From Callipepla californica brunnescens (taxonomy: Eukaryota > Chordata > Aves > Galliformes > Odontophoridae): DNA of 64,000 bases. Shown here one piece after another: positions 10,594 to 25,500 of the stretch. Below the pieces are notes generated by a model. It was not told the origin of the DNA and did not search any database. It saw only the letters and a program-made list of their open reading frames with translations. Location: positions 434,001 through 498,000 of the forward strand of contig JALIRH010000002.1 in NCBI GenBank assembly GCA_023055505.1. The letters run 5' to 3'. A program made the translations under genes and the position numbers. Every line of letters begins with the position of its first letter. Position 1 is the stretch's first letter.

Positions 10594-13500
10594 GTACAGA
10601 TGGACACAGTAACCGTATGCTGTGACCCATCACTGGGTCATCAGTTGGCTGTGGTACTTGTTTATGTGACAATCTGCAGGGAAACTCCTGATAATATAGA
10701 AGAACATGAGAACTGCTGCCTGAAAAATGGCTTCTTCAACTGGCTGCTTCTCTTCTAGGTTAGGCACCTCCTTGTCTATAGGTCATGAGCAGGTTAGGTT
10801 AATAGTTCCCTAATCATCTTCTAAGCACCTTTTATAACTCTGTGTCATCTTTCTCTTCTGTCCATACTTGCAAGGCAGGAGAATCCTGATCTATTTAATC
10901 TCTTCTGATATTTTTTTTTCCTGAATTTACATGATGTTTCTCACCTAATTAAGCATCACACAAACAGAGTACCTGCTTTAGATGTTTGTGTGACCTGTGG
11001 GAACTATAGAAATACTTGTTTCACATCTTGGAAGTGGATACCATCAGTAATGCACTTATGTCTCTTATGATTCTTCTGACGCCTAAAAAGATAAAAAAAT
11101 GAAGTAGTGTATACTGTTTTATATTTTAGGAATTTATAGTAAGATCCAATCGACATTTCTTAAACATAATTAGAACAGTAATCCTTAGCATCAGTTGCCA
11201 CTGTCAATTTGAGAATGCCATCACAGTTTGCAAGGTAGAATTTGAAACAAAAATATTTAGCCAAAAAGACCATCCCATCTACTCCGTGCAACAAGTTTGA
11301 ATCCCTCAGCCTGTGATGCATGCAGCTAAGAGGCCTAGTAATTTATTATAGGAGAACTGATTAATGTTGCCAGTTCATTATACCTGCCCAACAGTTGATT
11401 AAACTATATTATTAGTCGTTTAAAAAGCGTGGAAAAGCCAACTCTGCTGATGAACTCTTTGAGTAATTTCTCCTTAAAATTGCTGCTGCACAAGAAATCA
11501 TTTGTGGGTTACACAAAGCTCGATGGGAGACCATATAGGAGGGAAAGGTGATTTTTTATTTTATTTTTAAGCTTATCTGGCTTGCGCTTAGTTTCTTGTA
11601 ATACAGTCCTATTCTGTACTTTTTTTTTTCATTATCTTTTTATTTTTCTCAGTCTGCGTTTGTTTTAGGTTTTCCTTTATTCAGGAGCTATGCTGCATTT
11701 GCAAAAAGCTGCAAATCCAGCTGCCATCAACCAAACTTTTTTACGTCTATACGTTCCCATTTATATCTTGTTCATACCAATCTGACAGTGATAGGACAAT
11801 GGGGAATGGTTTTTAACTATAAGAAGGGAGATATAGGTTAGATGTTAGGAGGAATTCTTATAGGATGGTTAAACTGTGGCATAGGCTGCCCTGAGAAGGT
11901 GTGGTTTCCCCATCCATGGAGATATTCAAGTCCAGGTTGGATGCGGTTTGGGCAGCCTGATCTTTTAAGTGGCAGCCAGCCTGCAGCAGGTGCTGGGACT
12001 GGGTAGGCTGTAAGATCCCTTCCAACCTAACCATTATGTGCCTCTGAGATCTTTAAGTTCCCTTCCAACCCAAGGATTTTATGACTCTGGGATCCTTCCA
12101 ACACAAACTGTTCTGTGGTTCTGTGAAGGATCCTTCCAACTCAAGCCGTTCTGTGATTCAATGATTCTATGACTTAAAGAATGTTATGGCCTTTAATGGT
12201 GCACTTTACAGCAGGCATATGTATTGGATAAGAGACTCACTATCGAAAAATGGCTTTTTTTTTAACCTGTTCTCACAACCACCCCTCTCCCTCTGGTCTC
12301 TTGGCAGGTTCCTCCGTGGCACATGCAAGAAGACAGATGGGAAGTGTCCGTTCTCCCACAAAGTTTCCAAGGACAAGGTCTGTACGGCTTCCTAACAAGT
12401 TTGCTGTAGCTTTATTAACGAGCTGACCTACAGAGGTGTTTATGATGGCTGTAGGGAAGCCTGTGTTATAGAGTGCTTCAAATAGAGTTCATTTGTACTT
12501 TGCTTGCCAAGCTGTTCAGGCTCATTACAGGGTCAGGGCTTATAATGGGAGCAGAGTGTGCCGCTTAAACCAGCGTGGTGAATCAGTAGATTAGTGTGTT
12601 AAGCAGTGGATTGGAAACAAGAGCACCTGGGGCTACTGGAAGTATCAGTGACGTGTTGGGTTAAGGAGCACTTAAACTCCAGTGATCACAGAGAAAGTGC
12701 ATAGGAGCAGTGTTTACAGTGTCTAATCCTTAGTTACCTGTGCAGGATCACCCTTATTCTGAACCACCCCATGTTGGGGGTAGGCAAGGACAATGCTACA
12801 ACATCCAGGAGCCTTTGGGCATACATTCACCTCTCTGAAAAAGCTGGGCAGTGAAACTGTTGGGCAGAGTGGCTTTTGATTTCATCGTTGGTTTCATTTT
12901 GCTTGGGGTATTTGTGAATTCGCCTTCGTAGCACCTTATTCACTGTCTTCTATTTGAGCATCGCTGGAAAAGGAGTGTGCATCACCACCTTTGAATGTAC
13001 AGTTTTCTTGCCTCCTTTTCCTCCCTTATAGTTTTCTTGTCTCCTTTTCCCTCCTCTCTGCATACAGCACGTTCGTTGTCATTGAGGAGCTCATAAGTTA
13101 TGCTGGTGGTGAGTGGAGTTGCTCCGAGCGAGACACAAAGCACCATATGTTTTTTACATGTCTCTTTCTTCAGAGTCACTTAATCATGAGTATATAAAAT
13201 AGAGAAGATAGACTGGGGACAGCTGTACTCCATGACTCATGGCATGACAAGGAGCAGGGGGGGATGAGGACTGATAGAAGGAGGGAGGGTTGTTTGAAAT
13301 AGTTGTTTTTTTTTTCCTTATAACATGAAGTCAGGCTTCAGAAATAAAGAAAAGAAGAAATGTTTGCAAGGGGTCTTGTTGTTCTTATGGCTGTTGGCAT
13401 ATCCAGAATTGCTGTAATTGAAAGAAATTTGGAGTTGACATTGGGTTAGGACGATTTTAAAAGGTGCTGCTAATTTCTCTAGGTTGAAATAATTTATGTA

Positions 13501-16500
13501 CAAGCACTGCTGGCAGTACTCAACCCATTACCAATGCAAGTTCTGCATGGGATGATCATCTTCCATCCATACCAGTGAGTTAAGTGGTCTGTGGTATTTC
13601 AGCAGGCTTTGGAGCCTGATATTGGTCCCACACTGATCCAGACCTCGTGGGTTGCTCAGCTTCCATTTATAGATATGGTTTAAGTAGTCCTGGATGTTTC
13701 AAAAGGCATTGGAAGCTGGTGTTAGTCCCATACTGGTCCAGACCCCGTGGAGTGCTCAGCTTCTATCTGTACCAGCACATTAAGTAGTTCTGGCTATTTC
13801 AGCATGAAACCTGCATGAGATTTGGGACTTAGAGGTATCCAGATGAGTCCCACGTGGTCCTGAAGCATCATCTAACCCCAGGCTGAGTGGTTACATCAGC
13901 ATAGGAAGCAGGCAGGTGACAGCCCTCCGATTCGACCCTAAAACAAATCTTGTTGGAGAAAGTGTAGCCACACAGATCATGCTCTGTAAGGAGGGAGGGC
14001 TATTTTTTGCAGGATTAGGCACCCTGGAGTGGTTCAGAGTTCTCCACTTGCCCTGTGCTTGTCGTCAGCACCATCTGGAAGAGAAACACGCTCCTCTGAG
14101 GAGCTGGAGCCTTGCTCACAGTGATTTATGGCCACAGGGAGCCAGCTGCCCAAAGCAAGAGGCGACTCCACTATTGAGCTCCTGTAACTCCCTGTTAACC
14201 CGGGTGATTACAGGCAGAGGTGGTGATTCCCTCATTTATCAACCAGAGAGGAAGACAGGTGAAGTTGTTCGGCAGAGGAAGGCAGCGTTTTCAGCGCGTG
14301 CGGATTTTGCTGGGCAGATTGTTGGATTCAGGATGAGTGAGAGGCTTACTTTCAGCTATTTGAGTTGACATTTTCACTTACTATTTTATTATTTATTATC
14401 TATTATCTATTTTATTATTTATTATATATTATATATTTCTTATGTATTATTTGCAGTTCATTATCCTGAGTTGCTTAATGGAAAAGAAATGTTGATTGAG
14501 ATTTCCCAGGTGCTGTCCAAGGTCCTGCCGATGGCCCCATTTGTTCTCAATGCCACGTTGGGGTTTTGTTGGCACCCAGACATTCAGGATGCCATGTGGG
14601 GGTGTCATCACGTGTCCACCTCGGTGGGAAGTCAGCAGAATGATCCAGGAAAAGGAGCAGGACTGTATTGGGGTTGAAGCTGTTGGTTTGGGGGCAAAAC
14701 CCACACTCAAACTGGATCATCCCGTGCATCAATTTTCCCACTGAAAATCACAGAATCATAAAATGAGGAAAATTCCAGTGTTTTATACACAGAGGCTGTG
14801 GATTCAGCCATGAGCCAGCAGAGAGCTTTTCCATGTCCCAAACAGCCAAGTACTTTCTTCCCATAGTGTGTTTTCCAGCTATGGTCCTGCTCCAAGGATG
14901 CTCTCTGCTGGATACCCCAGGGCAGAACACTCACTCAGGTGGTCACTGCGATTTAGAGATGACTCAAAAGCAAATCTGTCCCTCCAAGCTGTGGAAAAAT
15001 TACAGGGAGCCTACCTGGGGGATAGGAGAATGTGGAGCTGATGGGGTTTTCACCCTACAGGGCATGCTGGGCAGAGTTGATTCCTCTTCTGTGCAACGGG
15101 GCAGAGCCTCCATCGTGTCGCTGTGATTTAGAGGAACCCATAAATCTGAATGAATGAGTTTGTGACTGAAGGTTAGCAAGAGGCTAGGACTCCGGCAGCC
15201 GCCCGCTGCTGCTACAACAGCTTTTCCCCTTGAGGAACTCGAAAAGAATCAGCATTTTTCTCCCTAATAGAGCTTCAAAACTCTGTTGTGAGCAATTTGG
15301 AAATTCACGTTGAGTTTCGGGTTCATTAGCTGCTGGCTCCAAAGCGTGTACATAGTCAAAGCTGTCTAATATGGACGCACCGCACCAGTGCCTTGAATTA
15401 ATGTTATTGTTATTTGTGTGGACGTAGTGGGGTGCAAACAAGGTTAATTGAAATGAGAGTGCTGCTTCCTCTTGATAATGGCTCAGGCTTGACAGCTAGG
15501 AGGAGTTTATTTTTGTATAAGAGCTGGCTTTATTATCCCTTTTTATTAGAGCTAATTTGGGCTCTATATCAAAAACTACATTAAGGGAATCATTTACGGT
15601 CACACCACCACCAACAAAAAAGATAGCCCCAGAGCCCTGTCCTTTATGTTAATGTCTGCAGTTAAAAGACAATTAAAAATAAACTCTTCTCTCTTAAAGC
15701 ACCCTTTGTTTTCTTTCCCCTATGCTCCCCCCCCTCCCACTATTTCTCCCTCTCTCTTTGCCTCAAATGAGCCAATTTAGTTAAAACCCTAAACATGCCC
15801 TTCAGGGAAAGGGACTTTTCCGCGCACGCTTATTGCAGAAGGGTAAGTATTGGTTTGGGGACACTCAAAGCAGCAGCACTGGGATGAGCAGAGGGATCGA
15901 TAGTGCACTGAGCAGTAAGTAAATTTTGCATTTAGGGGATGGGACAGCATTTAGGGGATGGGACAGCGTTTAGGGGTTGGGACAGCATTTAGGTTACAAA
16001 CCGATCACATTGCGAAGTTGCTCCTAGGGTTGGGAAGTTACTTTGAGTTAAGGATGGTGACGTATTGCTGCAGATTGGTAATTTGTTTTTTAATTATAAC
16101 AGCTGGAAGAAGGTGAAATTTGCAGTTTGAGGCGGTGGGTGAATGCTGTCTTGCTTTTCACCGTTTGTCATAGTGATGCTAAAGCTGGAGAGCAGCAAGC
16201 ATGTGTTTTGGGACAGCTCTCCTTCTTCTCCTTTCCCTTAAATATCCTTCCTCTAGCTCCAGCCCTACTGTAGCTCTAGGGGTACTGGGTTCTTCCTGCA
16301 TGTGATGCAACCCCCTCCCCCTTCAAATTATGCTTGCAAGCACTTTCCCCCCTTGTTAAGTTGTGGGATTATCCCCATGCTGCTGTAAAACCCACATGAG
16401 AGAGAAGAAAACGCTGATGGGAAAAAGTGTCTCGGATGGAGCAAGCCCTCCGCTTCTGCTGCTGCATCATCTCTTGGGATAGTGTTTGCTGCCCTTTCCT

Positions 16501-19500
16501 CCAGTGTTGTTTGGGAGCTTTGCAGGGAAAACAGATCTGCCCCATGGTGTTGATAACCCTTTGCTACGCTGAGTTTTTAAGGGCAGTTTTGTGCTTTCCA
16601 GCAATCATCCTGTGGGATGCTACAGCAGCAGGACCATGTCGTGTCATGGAGCTGTGTTGCAAGAACCCAGCAGAAGAGCTAAAAATACCCTGGGGATCAG
16701 TGGTTGGCAAAAGGCACGGATTTACTTTACGTGTGTCACGGTTTTATTTCAGTTCTGGGCATTGGAACAGTTCCTAATAGCCATGAATATGGGGGTTTCT
16801 CATCCTCTGCTTCTCATCCTTTCCTCTTCCAGATGCCAGTGTGCTCTTACTTCTTGAAGGGGATCTGCAACAATAGCAACTGCCCCTACAGCCACGTCTA
16901 CGTGTCCAGGAAGGCAGAAGTGTGCCAGGATTTTCTCAAAGGCTATTGCCCTATGGGAGAAAAGGTAAAAAACAGGAAAAAAAAAAGGGCAACCTCTCTG
17001 CCTGCAGTGATGGATTTGTGTTTTTTGCTAAAATAGGCAGAGGGCACTGTGCTGGTGAGCCACCAGCTGTTTTTCACGCAAGCTACAGCACCAAAGGGAA
17101 CCATAGAGCTGGAAGCTGCTGAACACCTGGATGCGTTTCCGAAGGTTTATGTGCAAAGTGGCTTTGTTTCCTTTCAGGCATAGGAAAAAAAAAAAAAAGG
17201 GAAAGAAAAAGGAAACAAATGAAAGAGATAAAGAGGTTGCAGCCCATGATCGTGTGCTGGTCTTATTCATCCCTATGCAGATAGCACCAACCTCAGGCAC
17301 TGCTCAGTTAAATAGATGAAAAGCAAAAGGAGAGCACTCCGAGCTCTGTTTTTGCGCAGAACTAATTTGCAGTCATGCTGACTCTGTGGTGGGATAAAAC
17401 TGAGCATGAGCTCCTGGGGCTCAGTATTAGCAGCAGCTGCAGCACCCTTCCTGTTGTAGCCTAACGTCATTTGAGCCTCCAGATGTGTTCCTGGGATGGG
17501 ATTTCCTGGAGTCTGGCTCCCATCCCCATATCTTTCTGCTTTAGGTCAGTATGGTGAAGTGCTGCAGTGAAGTGGTGTGCACCCATGGGCGATTTGTAAG
17601 GTATCCCTGAACTTATGGTACCATGTGTAACACACAGAGCCTGGAATTTTTTAACCTTCCCAGGAAAGGGCCTGGAGCTGGCTGACAGTTGCTGTTTTCC
17701 AGTGGAATTCTGGGGCTCTTGCATTAAAAAAAAAAAAAAAGAAATTTGGGGTTTATCCAATATTTCACATCAACCCCTTTCTTTCTAAGAGCTGTAGGGG
17801 TCTCCCACTTCCTTGCTTTGTGTCATTGCTGGGCATTAGTATTGTAGAATTATTAAGACTAGAAAAGACCACTAAGCTCATCAGGACCAACCTCACCATG
17901 CCCACTAAATCATGTCCCTCAGTGCCACATTTCCATGTTACCTGGACAAGATGGCTCCTGTTGTTGAACTGGGACACAGTACGTCTTGGTAGCATCATAA
18001 CTACATTATTCAATTTTGCTGCTCTCTGTTCATTTAATACCTTGTTTGGCCTTTTAGTGTGAGCCACTCTGTTTATAAAACATATTAATTTCTTTTGGAT
18101 CCCTTGAACAACGTAAGGACCACCTTTAATTTACTCCTCACAGTGATCATATCAGAGACCCCAAGCTGTGCAATTCACGGTCATAATTAAGAAGAGGTGG
18201 ACAGGAAATTTACCAATAGACTGAATAAGTGGACAGAAGTAAACTCTATGGAGATCATAGAATCATTAAAGTTGAAAAGGACTTAACCTAGTCTACCTGC
18301 CACTGATATTGCCCACTAAACCAGGTCCCTCCATGCCACATCTCCACGTTTCTAGAACACTTCCAGGGATGGTGAATCCACCACCACCCTTTTGGAGAAA
18401 AAAGTTTTTCCTAGTGTCAAACCTGAACCTCCCTGCACCTTTTGAACCCAGCACCGATGAAACTGGAGGATAGCAGCCATTCTGTTCCCTCTGAGTCACT
18501 GGCATTTAACCTCTAGGGAGCATTTGCTTTACATGGAAGAAAACATGAAAAGAATATCCCGAGTTGGTTCAGCCACTTCCTTGAGTCAACGGGATGAACT
18601 TCAGCAATCAAATGCTCAAGCTGGAGCCTCTGGGTATCACATCCAAAACAGTTCAGGCACTTTTGCAAGCACTGCCTTAATTCAGAAAAAAAAAAAAAAA
18701 AAAAGAACAAAAAAAACCTGAGCCACTAATGAAACAATAATTTTGTGTACATAAAGTCTGCCAGATCGCAGGGCACCATCCCAAAAACGCCCCAGAGGGC
18801 CTATAGAGCAATATTATTTTATTGCATTTAATAGTTATGCATGAAGAAGTGGCTGCCTAAGCACTGTTTTGCAGAGTGGCTGCTCCTACAGCTTTCTGAA
18901 TCCCATGTGCTTTGAGCTGCTGTCCACTGAAGTTGTTGGGATCTGGGTGGGATGGTTGAATCTGGGCTCTCTTCTCCATCCCAAGAGCTTTTCTTGATGG
19001 AGACACTGGAAGATCTCAGCAAGATTCCTGGGAGCAGATGAAGGTTGAGAAGCCAAGGGAAGACAATGATGCTTGAAGGCTAGCTGTCAGGAGAGGCTCA
19101 AAATGGAGCTTTGCGCAAAGGGAAAGATGGTGAAGCCATGGTGTGTTTGGGTGGATGAATATGGGAAAAGCCGTAGGTGCTTGGAGAACATCATGTAAAG
19201 CCTCCATATAGAATCACAGAGTCATTGAGGTTGAAAAAGGCCTCTAAGATCATCATGTCCAACTGTCAGCCTATCCCCTCTGTGTCCACTCGTAGAATCA
19301 TGAATCTATTGCCCACCTACCACCAATAATTCCCACTAAACCATATCTTGCAGTGCCACATCTGCATTTTTCTTGAGTTGTCCTTTCACCAAAACACAAC
19401 TAAGTGACTTCAGTAAGGCAAACTTATCCCTTCCAGAAGGGAAAGTGGCTAGAGGGCAAAAACCAAGCAAACAGGAGGAAGAAAAGCCAAATATAAGGGC

Positions 19501-22500
19501 TATAAGAGGCTCAGGACATCAGTAAGAATGGAGGGAAATCCTAATAAATTAGTCTTTGGCTAATTACTTTTTTGTGTCAGTGTGTGGAGGGGTCTGCGTG
19601 CAGGATAAACATCTCCTCTAAAGACAAACATAGCTGTCCTGCAGCACTAGGTGCATGGGCAGCGTCCCTACAATTATTTTAAAATATTCCAATTTAAATG
19701 AAAATATAAAAGAGATATTTAGAATATTTATTCTATTAGTAAAAGTGCTTACTGCGTCACTTTTGGAGTGTCAGAAAAGCATTCTCCTACAGATGATGGA
19801 TAGCAGCCTGTAATTATATATGGGGAGAAATTGCTGAGCGGGCCATATTTAACTGGGGAGGAGAAATAGCGGCTTGGGCCATTAAGGGTTAATTTTATTC
19901 TCTAAATAATATAAAAAGTGCTGAGTCTGTTCTTTTGCTCAAAGTAGAAAGTCCTCAAATGGACCCCGGAGAGTTTCTAATATTCTACTGAATCAAGTAA
20001 AAATGTTAACCTTGCTTCATAAAACGATGCCTTGTTAAAGATGCGCAGTCCCTTTTCTTTTGAATAATTTAGGCCGGGAGTAAATCTCCTCTTGTTCTGC
20101 GTTGCTGTTGTCCGAGAAGTGTTGGGAGCTATCTTCCTGCAACCTGAGCACTCAGTGCAGCATCCTCTGAGGATATTCTCCAAGGGGAGGACATCTGGGA
20201 ATTACAAGTTGAGGTCTGCTTGTGTTTGGCAGCGCGTTGCGTTGGGTTCTTCCTCCCACTGTGTTTTTTCTCCCTGTGCTGTTTTTTATTGGTCATAAAA
20301 AATGCCATAAATTATTCACAATTGATGGCATGTTGTTGGCAGTGTCACATCCTGAGTGTTTTCTGGAATTTTTTACAGGATCCTCAGGTCAACTTGATCA
20401 GTTCTGACTCCGACTGTGTGCGTTTGTCGTAAAATTGATGCCACTCTTGTCCTGTGGACCTGGCCCAATCTGTCTTCATCGGAATCATAAAGTCACAAAA
20501 TGGCTTGGGTTGGAAAGGACCTCTAAAGATCGTATAGTTTCAGTTCCTCTGCTGTGGGCAGGGTTGGTGACTGTTAAGGAGTTGGACTCAGTGATCTTTA
20601 TAGGTCCTTTCCAACTTGTGATATTATATGGTTCTGTGACTCTAAATCAGGCACTGGATCACGTTGCCCAGAGCTCCATCCAACCTGGTCTTGAGCACCT
20701 GCAGAATAAGTGAGAAAACTTTAGTTTCAAATTCCCAAATCTGTTTTTTTTTTTTAGGGATATGGACTGTGGCCGAATCCTTCATTAAGTTATACCCAAA
20801 ATTAATTATTTTCAGAAGGGAGTTCATAGCAAATTCAGAATCTCAGTTTCCAGCATCCTCACTCATTCTTGGGATGTGTGTTGGGATGCTATGAGTTATC
20901 TTACAACCATGGAAACTTGACTGCTGCATTGCCTGGAGCTCACTGACCTTCTCCAGGCCTAAAAAATGGTCTTGTTGGGTGGAGTTGGTCTCCTCCTGAC
21001 CAGAGGAACATCAAAGGGGAAATGGAGAGAGGAGGAAGGAGAAATGAGGCCACTTGCAGGTGCTCCCCAGGGTTTTCCAATGACGATACACTCTGCTAGA
21101 GTTTTGTCTCTTCCTGTTTTATCAAGTTTTAGCTGTTAAAATGAGTTGTCCTGTTTTAACTACTTGCTCCAAGGGTAAAGATTGCTCTGTTCCCCCATCT
21201 CTTCTTCCATTGGATTTCTCTTGCCTATGTTTGGGGCATGAGTTCATGGAGGAGGAAGGAATGGTGCTAATGGGTGCAAGGCATTATAGCATGTCCCCAG
21301 GGGCACAGGAAAAACAAGGGAACAAGTCCATGGTGTTGAAACCTGTAGAATCCTCCTGTCCCCATTGGCAGCTACTCTGGAGAGCCTATCCATTGAAAGG
21401 CTGCCATGTAGTTGAACACTGGATGAGTTGTTCTCAGTCTGGTGGGTACAAGGTGGTCCCTTTCTCTGCCAAGCTTCTCTCCTGGCTGTGCCCAAAGGTG
21501 GTTTCCAAAGTAATACACAGCACTAAGGGTGCTGACATACTTAGAGTCATAGAATCATTGGATATTCCAAGTTGGAAGAGACCCGTAAGGATCATAGAAT
21601 TGTTAAGGTTGGAAAGACCACTAAGATCATCTTAGTCCAAGTATCAACCTATCCCTAAGTCCAACTTCTAGCTCCACACAGGACCACCCAAAAATCAGAC
21701 TATGCACTGCTGCTTTAATTTTTGAAATTTTAATATTTAACTGCATGGCTCTGGGATTGTACATAGGATTACATACAGCAAGCCTTAGGATTGGAGTTGT
21801 CCCTGCAGAGCAGGTAACTTGCAATTTGCTTTGCAGATGCAAATTTTGGTTTATTGGGGAATAAATTCTACTTGGAAGAATGGGGCTCAGGTTTTGGTGC
21901 AACACCAGTGTTTTCCAGCAGCATGTTGCAGCAAAGGCAAGTGAGTCAGCCTGGCCCCCTCTAAATGCTGCATCTGTAAAATTGTTCGGTATTAAATAAG
22001 CTTTTCCCCCATGGTGTACATTAGCGAACGTGCTGCATTAAATACCTATCTTCATATTGTTTCCATCAGCTGCTTGGAAGCCTGTGGGTAAATTGTTTCC
22101 CCGTGGGAACTGTTAAGCAGTAAGACACTGTGAGATTAAACAACAGTGAAAACACACAGGGAAATTGTAGAGGGATAAATCAGGGGGAAGCGGGGCTCTG
22201 CCAGGGATGCTCATCTCTGAGCCATGCTGGGACTGCCCAGCTGTCCCCAAGCATAAAATCATAGAATCAATTATTAAGGTTGGAAAGACCACAGTGACAG
22301 CAGTGACAGCTGCTTGTTTTTCTATAGAAAACTCCAATTCAGGGACTTTTTCTTTGTTGACAATTTGTTCCCGTTTTTCTCATCTTGTGATGCATCACGT
22401 TGGTTCTTTTCTCCTTTTCTGGTGGAAGTTTAACAGGTTCCCACTGTAAAGCTTTTTCATTTCACGTATCTGATGCATTCGTGTTAACACATTCCTAATC

Positions 22501-25500
22501 TTTAGGAAAAGATCTTTTGGAATCAGCTACCAATTAAATGTCTTTGGGACTTCTTAATTATCCATTGCTCTGCTTGTGACGGAGTGCAATTTTTTTCACA
22601 ACAGAGATCAGATATTTGTTGGTCTTTTGGGATCTCTCTTCACCCTTCTTTGGTCCCATGATGGGTTGTCGAATGTCTTCTGGCTGTGGAAATCCCAAAG
22701 ACCCAGACCTCTCCTTCATCCATCTTTTCAAAACTGGTCAAGGTTGTATCTGGGAGAGGTTTGGGCTCTGCTGGGGCTTGCAAAGGAAAGTGCTCTGATT
22801 TTGTGAGCGGCTGTGCTTCCTCCCAGCCTTCCTCTTTCATCCAGATAAGCTGGCATTGACTTTGGCCATATTATGGAGCTCTGCTTCCAGATAACTTTGG
22901 GGTGGGAAACTGGTTCTTATGCAACTTCAGCATTGCATCCATGAGTGAGCAAAGGTTTGCTCATCTCTTGAAGGCCCTTCAAGACCAATGAGACCTCAAG
23001 CAGCTGCTTCACTAGTGCATTATTTGCCCTGTGCTGTCAGTTTGGGACAAACTAAGTTGTGGGTTTTTTTTAAACAGGTTTCAATTTCAGATGATTTTTC
23101 TTTCAAATAGCCCTGCTGCTGATGCCTGGAGAGAAGCAGCCACGGCAGGAGCAGATTTCCAGGCTCGAAGCACTCATCTCCAAACCTCATGATGCTGTTA
23201 TGCTGAATTAAACCCAATCAAGCTGAGAAGCTCCTCCATGCCCAGCTACCAGGGGGGCTATTTGAAGTGCAAGAAACCTTAATATAAAACCTCTGTGCTC
23301 AGCATGAGCACAGGGAGGGGTATGGGGAAGGCTAAGCTTTGAGCCATCCCAAATTTTCTCTCTGTTGGCCGTACCTCCATCTTATTTCTTTTATGATCCT
23401 ATCACAGCTGCTTCCAATTTCCAGGCCCCTTTGATTCAGAGAGAGCTTGCAGTAGTGTGTAGGGAAGAGCAGGATCTCAAACATGTGCAGATGTAACTGT
23501 ACCTGGGCAGAGGGAAAGGGTGATGCAATTCATGGACCTCTCACCATGATATAGGGCTGCACAGAAGCCACCTGAAGGCATTGTTCATTAAAACTGCAAA
23601 TGAGTGAAACATTAGCTGGTCACAGAATGGGGAGGAGCAAGAATTGTAGAATCATTAGGTTGGAAGAGACCACTAGGATCACCCAGTCCAACTGTCAACC
23701 CATCACCACCATGAGGAGAATGACTTCCACTGTTCAGCTGGTCAGGGACAACTCCCTTTTCTCTTCCATTTGGTTCAGATTTTTAAGGACTACCAAAGGA
23801 AGAATAGGTTTTCTGAGCCCCAGTCATTCTGCACTGAATATGAAACTCACTTGAACTCTTAATAGTAGAATCAAACCTCGAACAGTTTATCCACCTGCAT
23901 TTTAGGATGATGGACATTTAGGGATCTACACATCACCGAATTGCTTCTGCTAAAGAGCTGATCCATTTTGTACACCTACAACAGGAGAGTGATGAGAAGG
24001 CATCACTTTATTGCATCTTGAAAATCTCTCTTTCACTCATACAAGGGAAATGATTGTTTAAATTTATCTGTCCTGCATGCAATTGTTTTGGAGCTATGCA
24101 AGGGAGCCAGGGCTGGTTTTAGATGTTAGAAGCCCTCTCTAAGCTTTTTCGTGTAAACCAAGGGCCAAGTGTTACGGCATTGATTTTCATAAAATTATAG
24201 AATATCCTGAGTTGGAAGGGACCCTTGAGGATCATTGAGTCCAAGTCGTTGTTTTGAGCTTTCACACCATGAATTTCAAAAACCAAAGTCATGCCCAGGT
24301 CATATCCAAGATCCTTTGGACTACTGTCCTCCTTGAAGCTCCTGTATCATCTTTTCTCCATTCTCATTGATGGTGTGTTTCTGATTTTCCTCAAATTCTC
24401 ACCTCTTTTTAGCCCCCTCACCTTCATTTTGACATAGATCACTTCGAGTCTTGTCATCAGGAGTGATATTTTGGCCATATATACATACAGTATCCACTCA
24501 TCCACCTGTTCCAGCTGCAGGTTCATGATGTGCCAACTAGAACTTAACCTTAAAATTTTGGTACTTCCAGGCATGCCCACACAGCACCGGAGTGAGATTA
24601 CCCCAGCTTCATCTTTGAGATGCAGAAGATTTCCAGCTCACCTTATCCCATCATTCAAAATTATCTTGTGGGGTAGCCTTTGATAGCTCTTTTAAGAGTT
24701 CACTGCAGCTGTATGAAAATCATTTACAAAGGCAACTTCATTTTATTTATCTTTAATTTTGGTTTTGGTTGACAGTTGTGTTCTGTGTGCTACTGTTGCC
24801 CATTTGATTTGTTTTTATTTTATTTATTTTATTTTATTTTATTTTGTATAATATGTAGCAGAAATTCTCAGTCAATAAAGTGATTAGTAAGTAAATTCAT
24901 TACTGAAAGAGGCTAAAGTAGTTGGACTTAGTGATTTTCTTGAATATGTCTATTCTTAAGATCACGAATCATGAAAAAAAAATGGGTAATGGTGAGCTCA
25001 TATGCATTGGAACTGTGGAGTGAAACCTTGGCTTAGAACTCAACCTAAGGTCAGTGTTGGCAGTTGGCTTGGATGATCTTGGAGGTCTTTGCGTACTGTA
25101 ATGATTCTATGATTCTGTGAGTGGGCATGGTGATGATGGTTCAACAGTAGGACTTGATGGTCTTGGGGGTCTTTTCCAATCTCAGTGATTCCATGAGAAG
25201 CCATGGTAGTAATGGGTCAACAGTTGGATTTGATGATTTTGGAGGTATTTTCCAATTTCAGTCATTTTATGATAAGCCTATTCTGGTATGTAGTGCCCAG
25301 TTGTGTCAGCTGGGACAAGGGACTTGACTGTACATTGTTGTGAAATGGGTTTAAGAAGAGCAGATGTGTTGCGCCAGTGCTCGGGCCCCAGTAGAAGAGT
25401 TGGTTTCTTCATTTTGCATACCCAGATGATTCTTGGCTGAAATTAGAGCAGCAACGAGGGCTGTGCTACTGATAGCAATAAATCTGAGTGCTGGAGATGG

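Larger units (their letters stand above)
12378..16832 (+). other. ZC3H3: ZC3H3 intron
   Basis: About 4.5 kb with no coding signal. It holds AT-rich microsatellite DNA (14,375-14,450), a 19-bp tandem repeat (15,928-15,993) and a stretch at about 15,440-15,860 that looks like conserved non-coding sequence. CR1 is notably scarce here compared with neighbouring introns. Confidence 0.85.

Noticed and set aside
13916..14368. A 150-codon + strand open frame in a ZC3H3 intron
   Set aside because: No family resemblance and no matching splice sites. It lies within a spliced intron between phase-matched exons.
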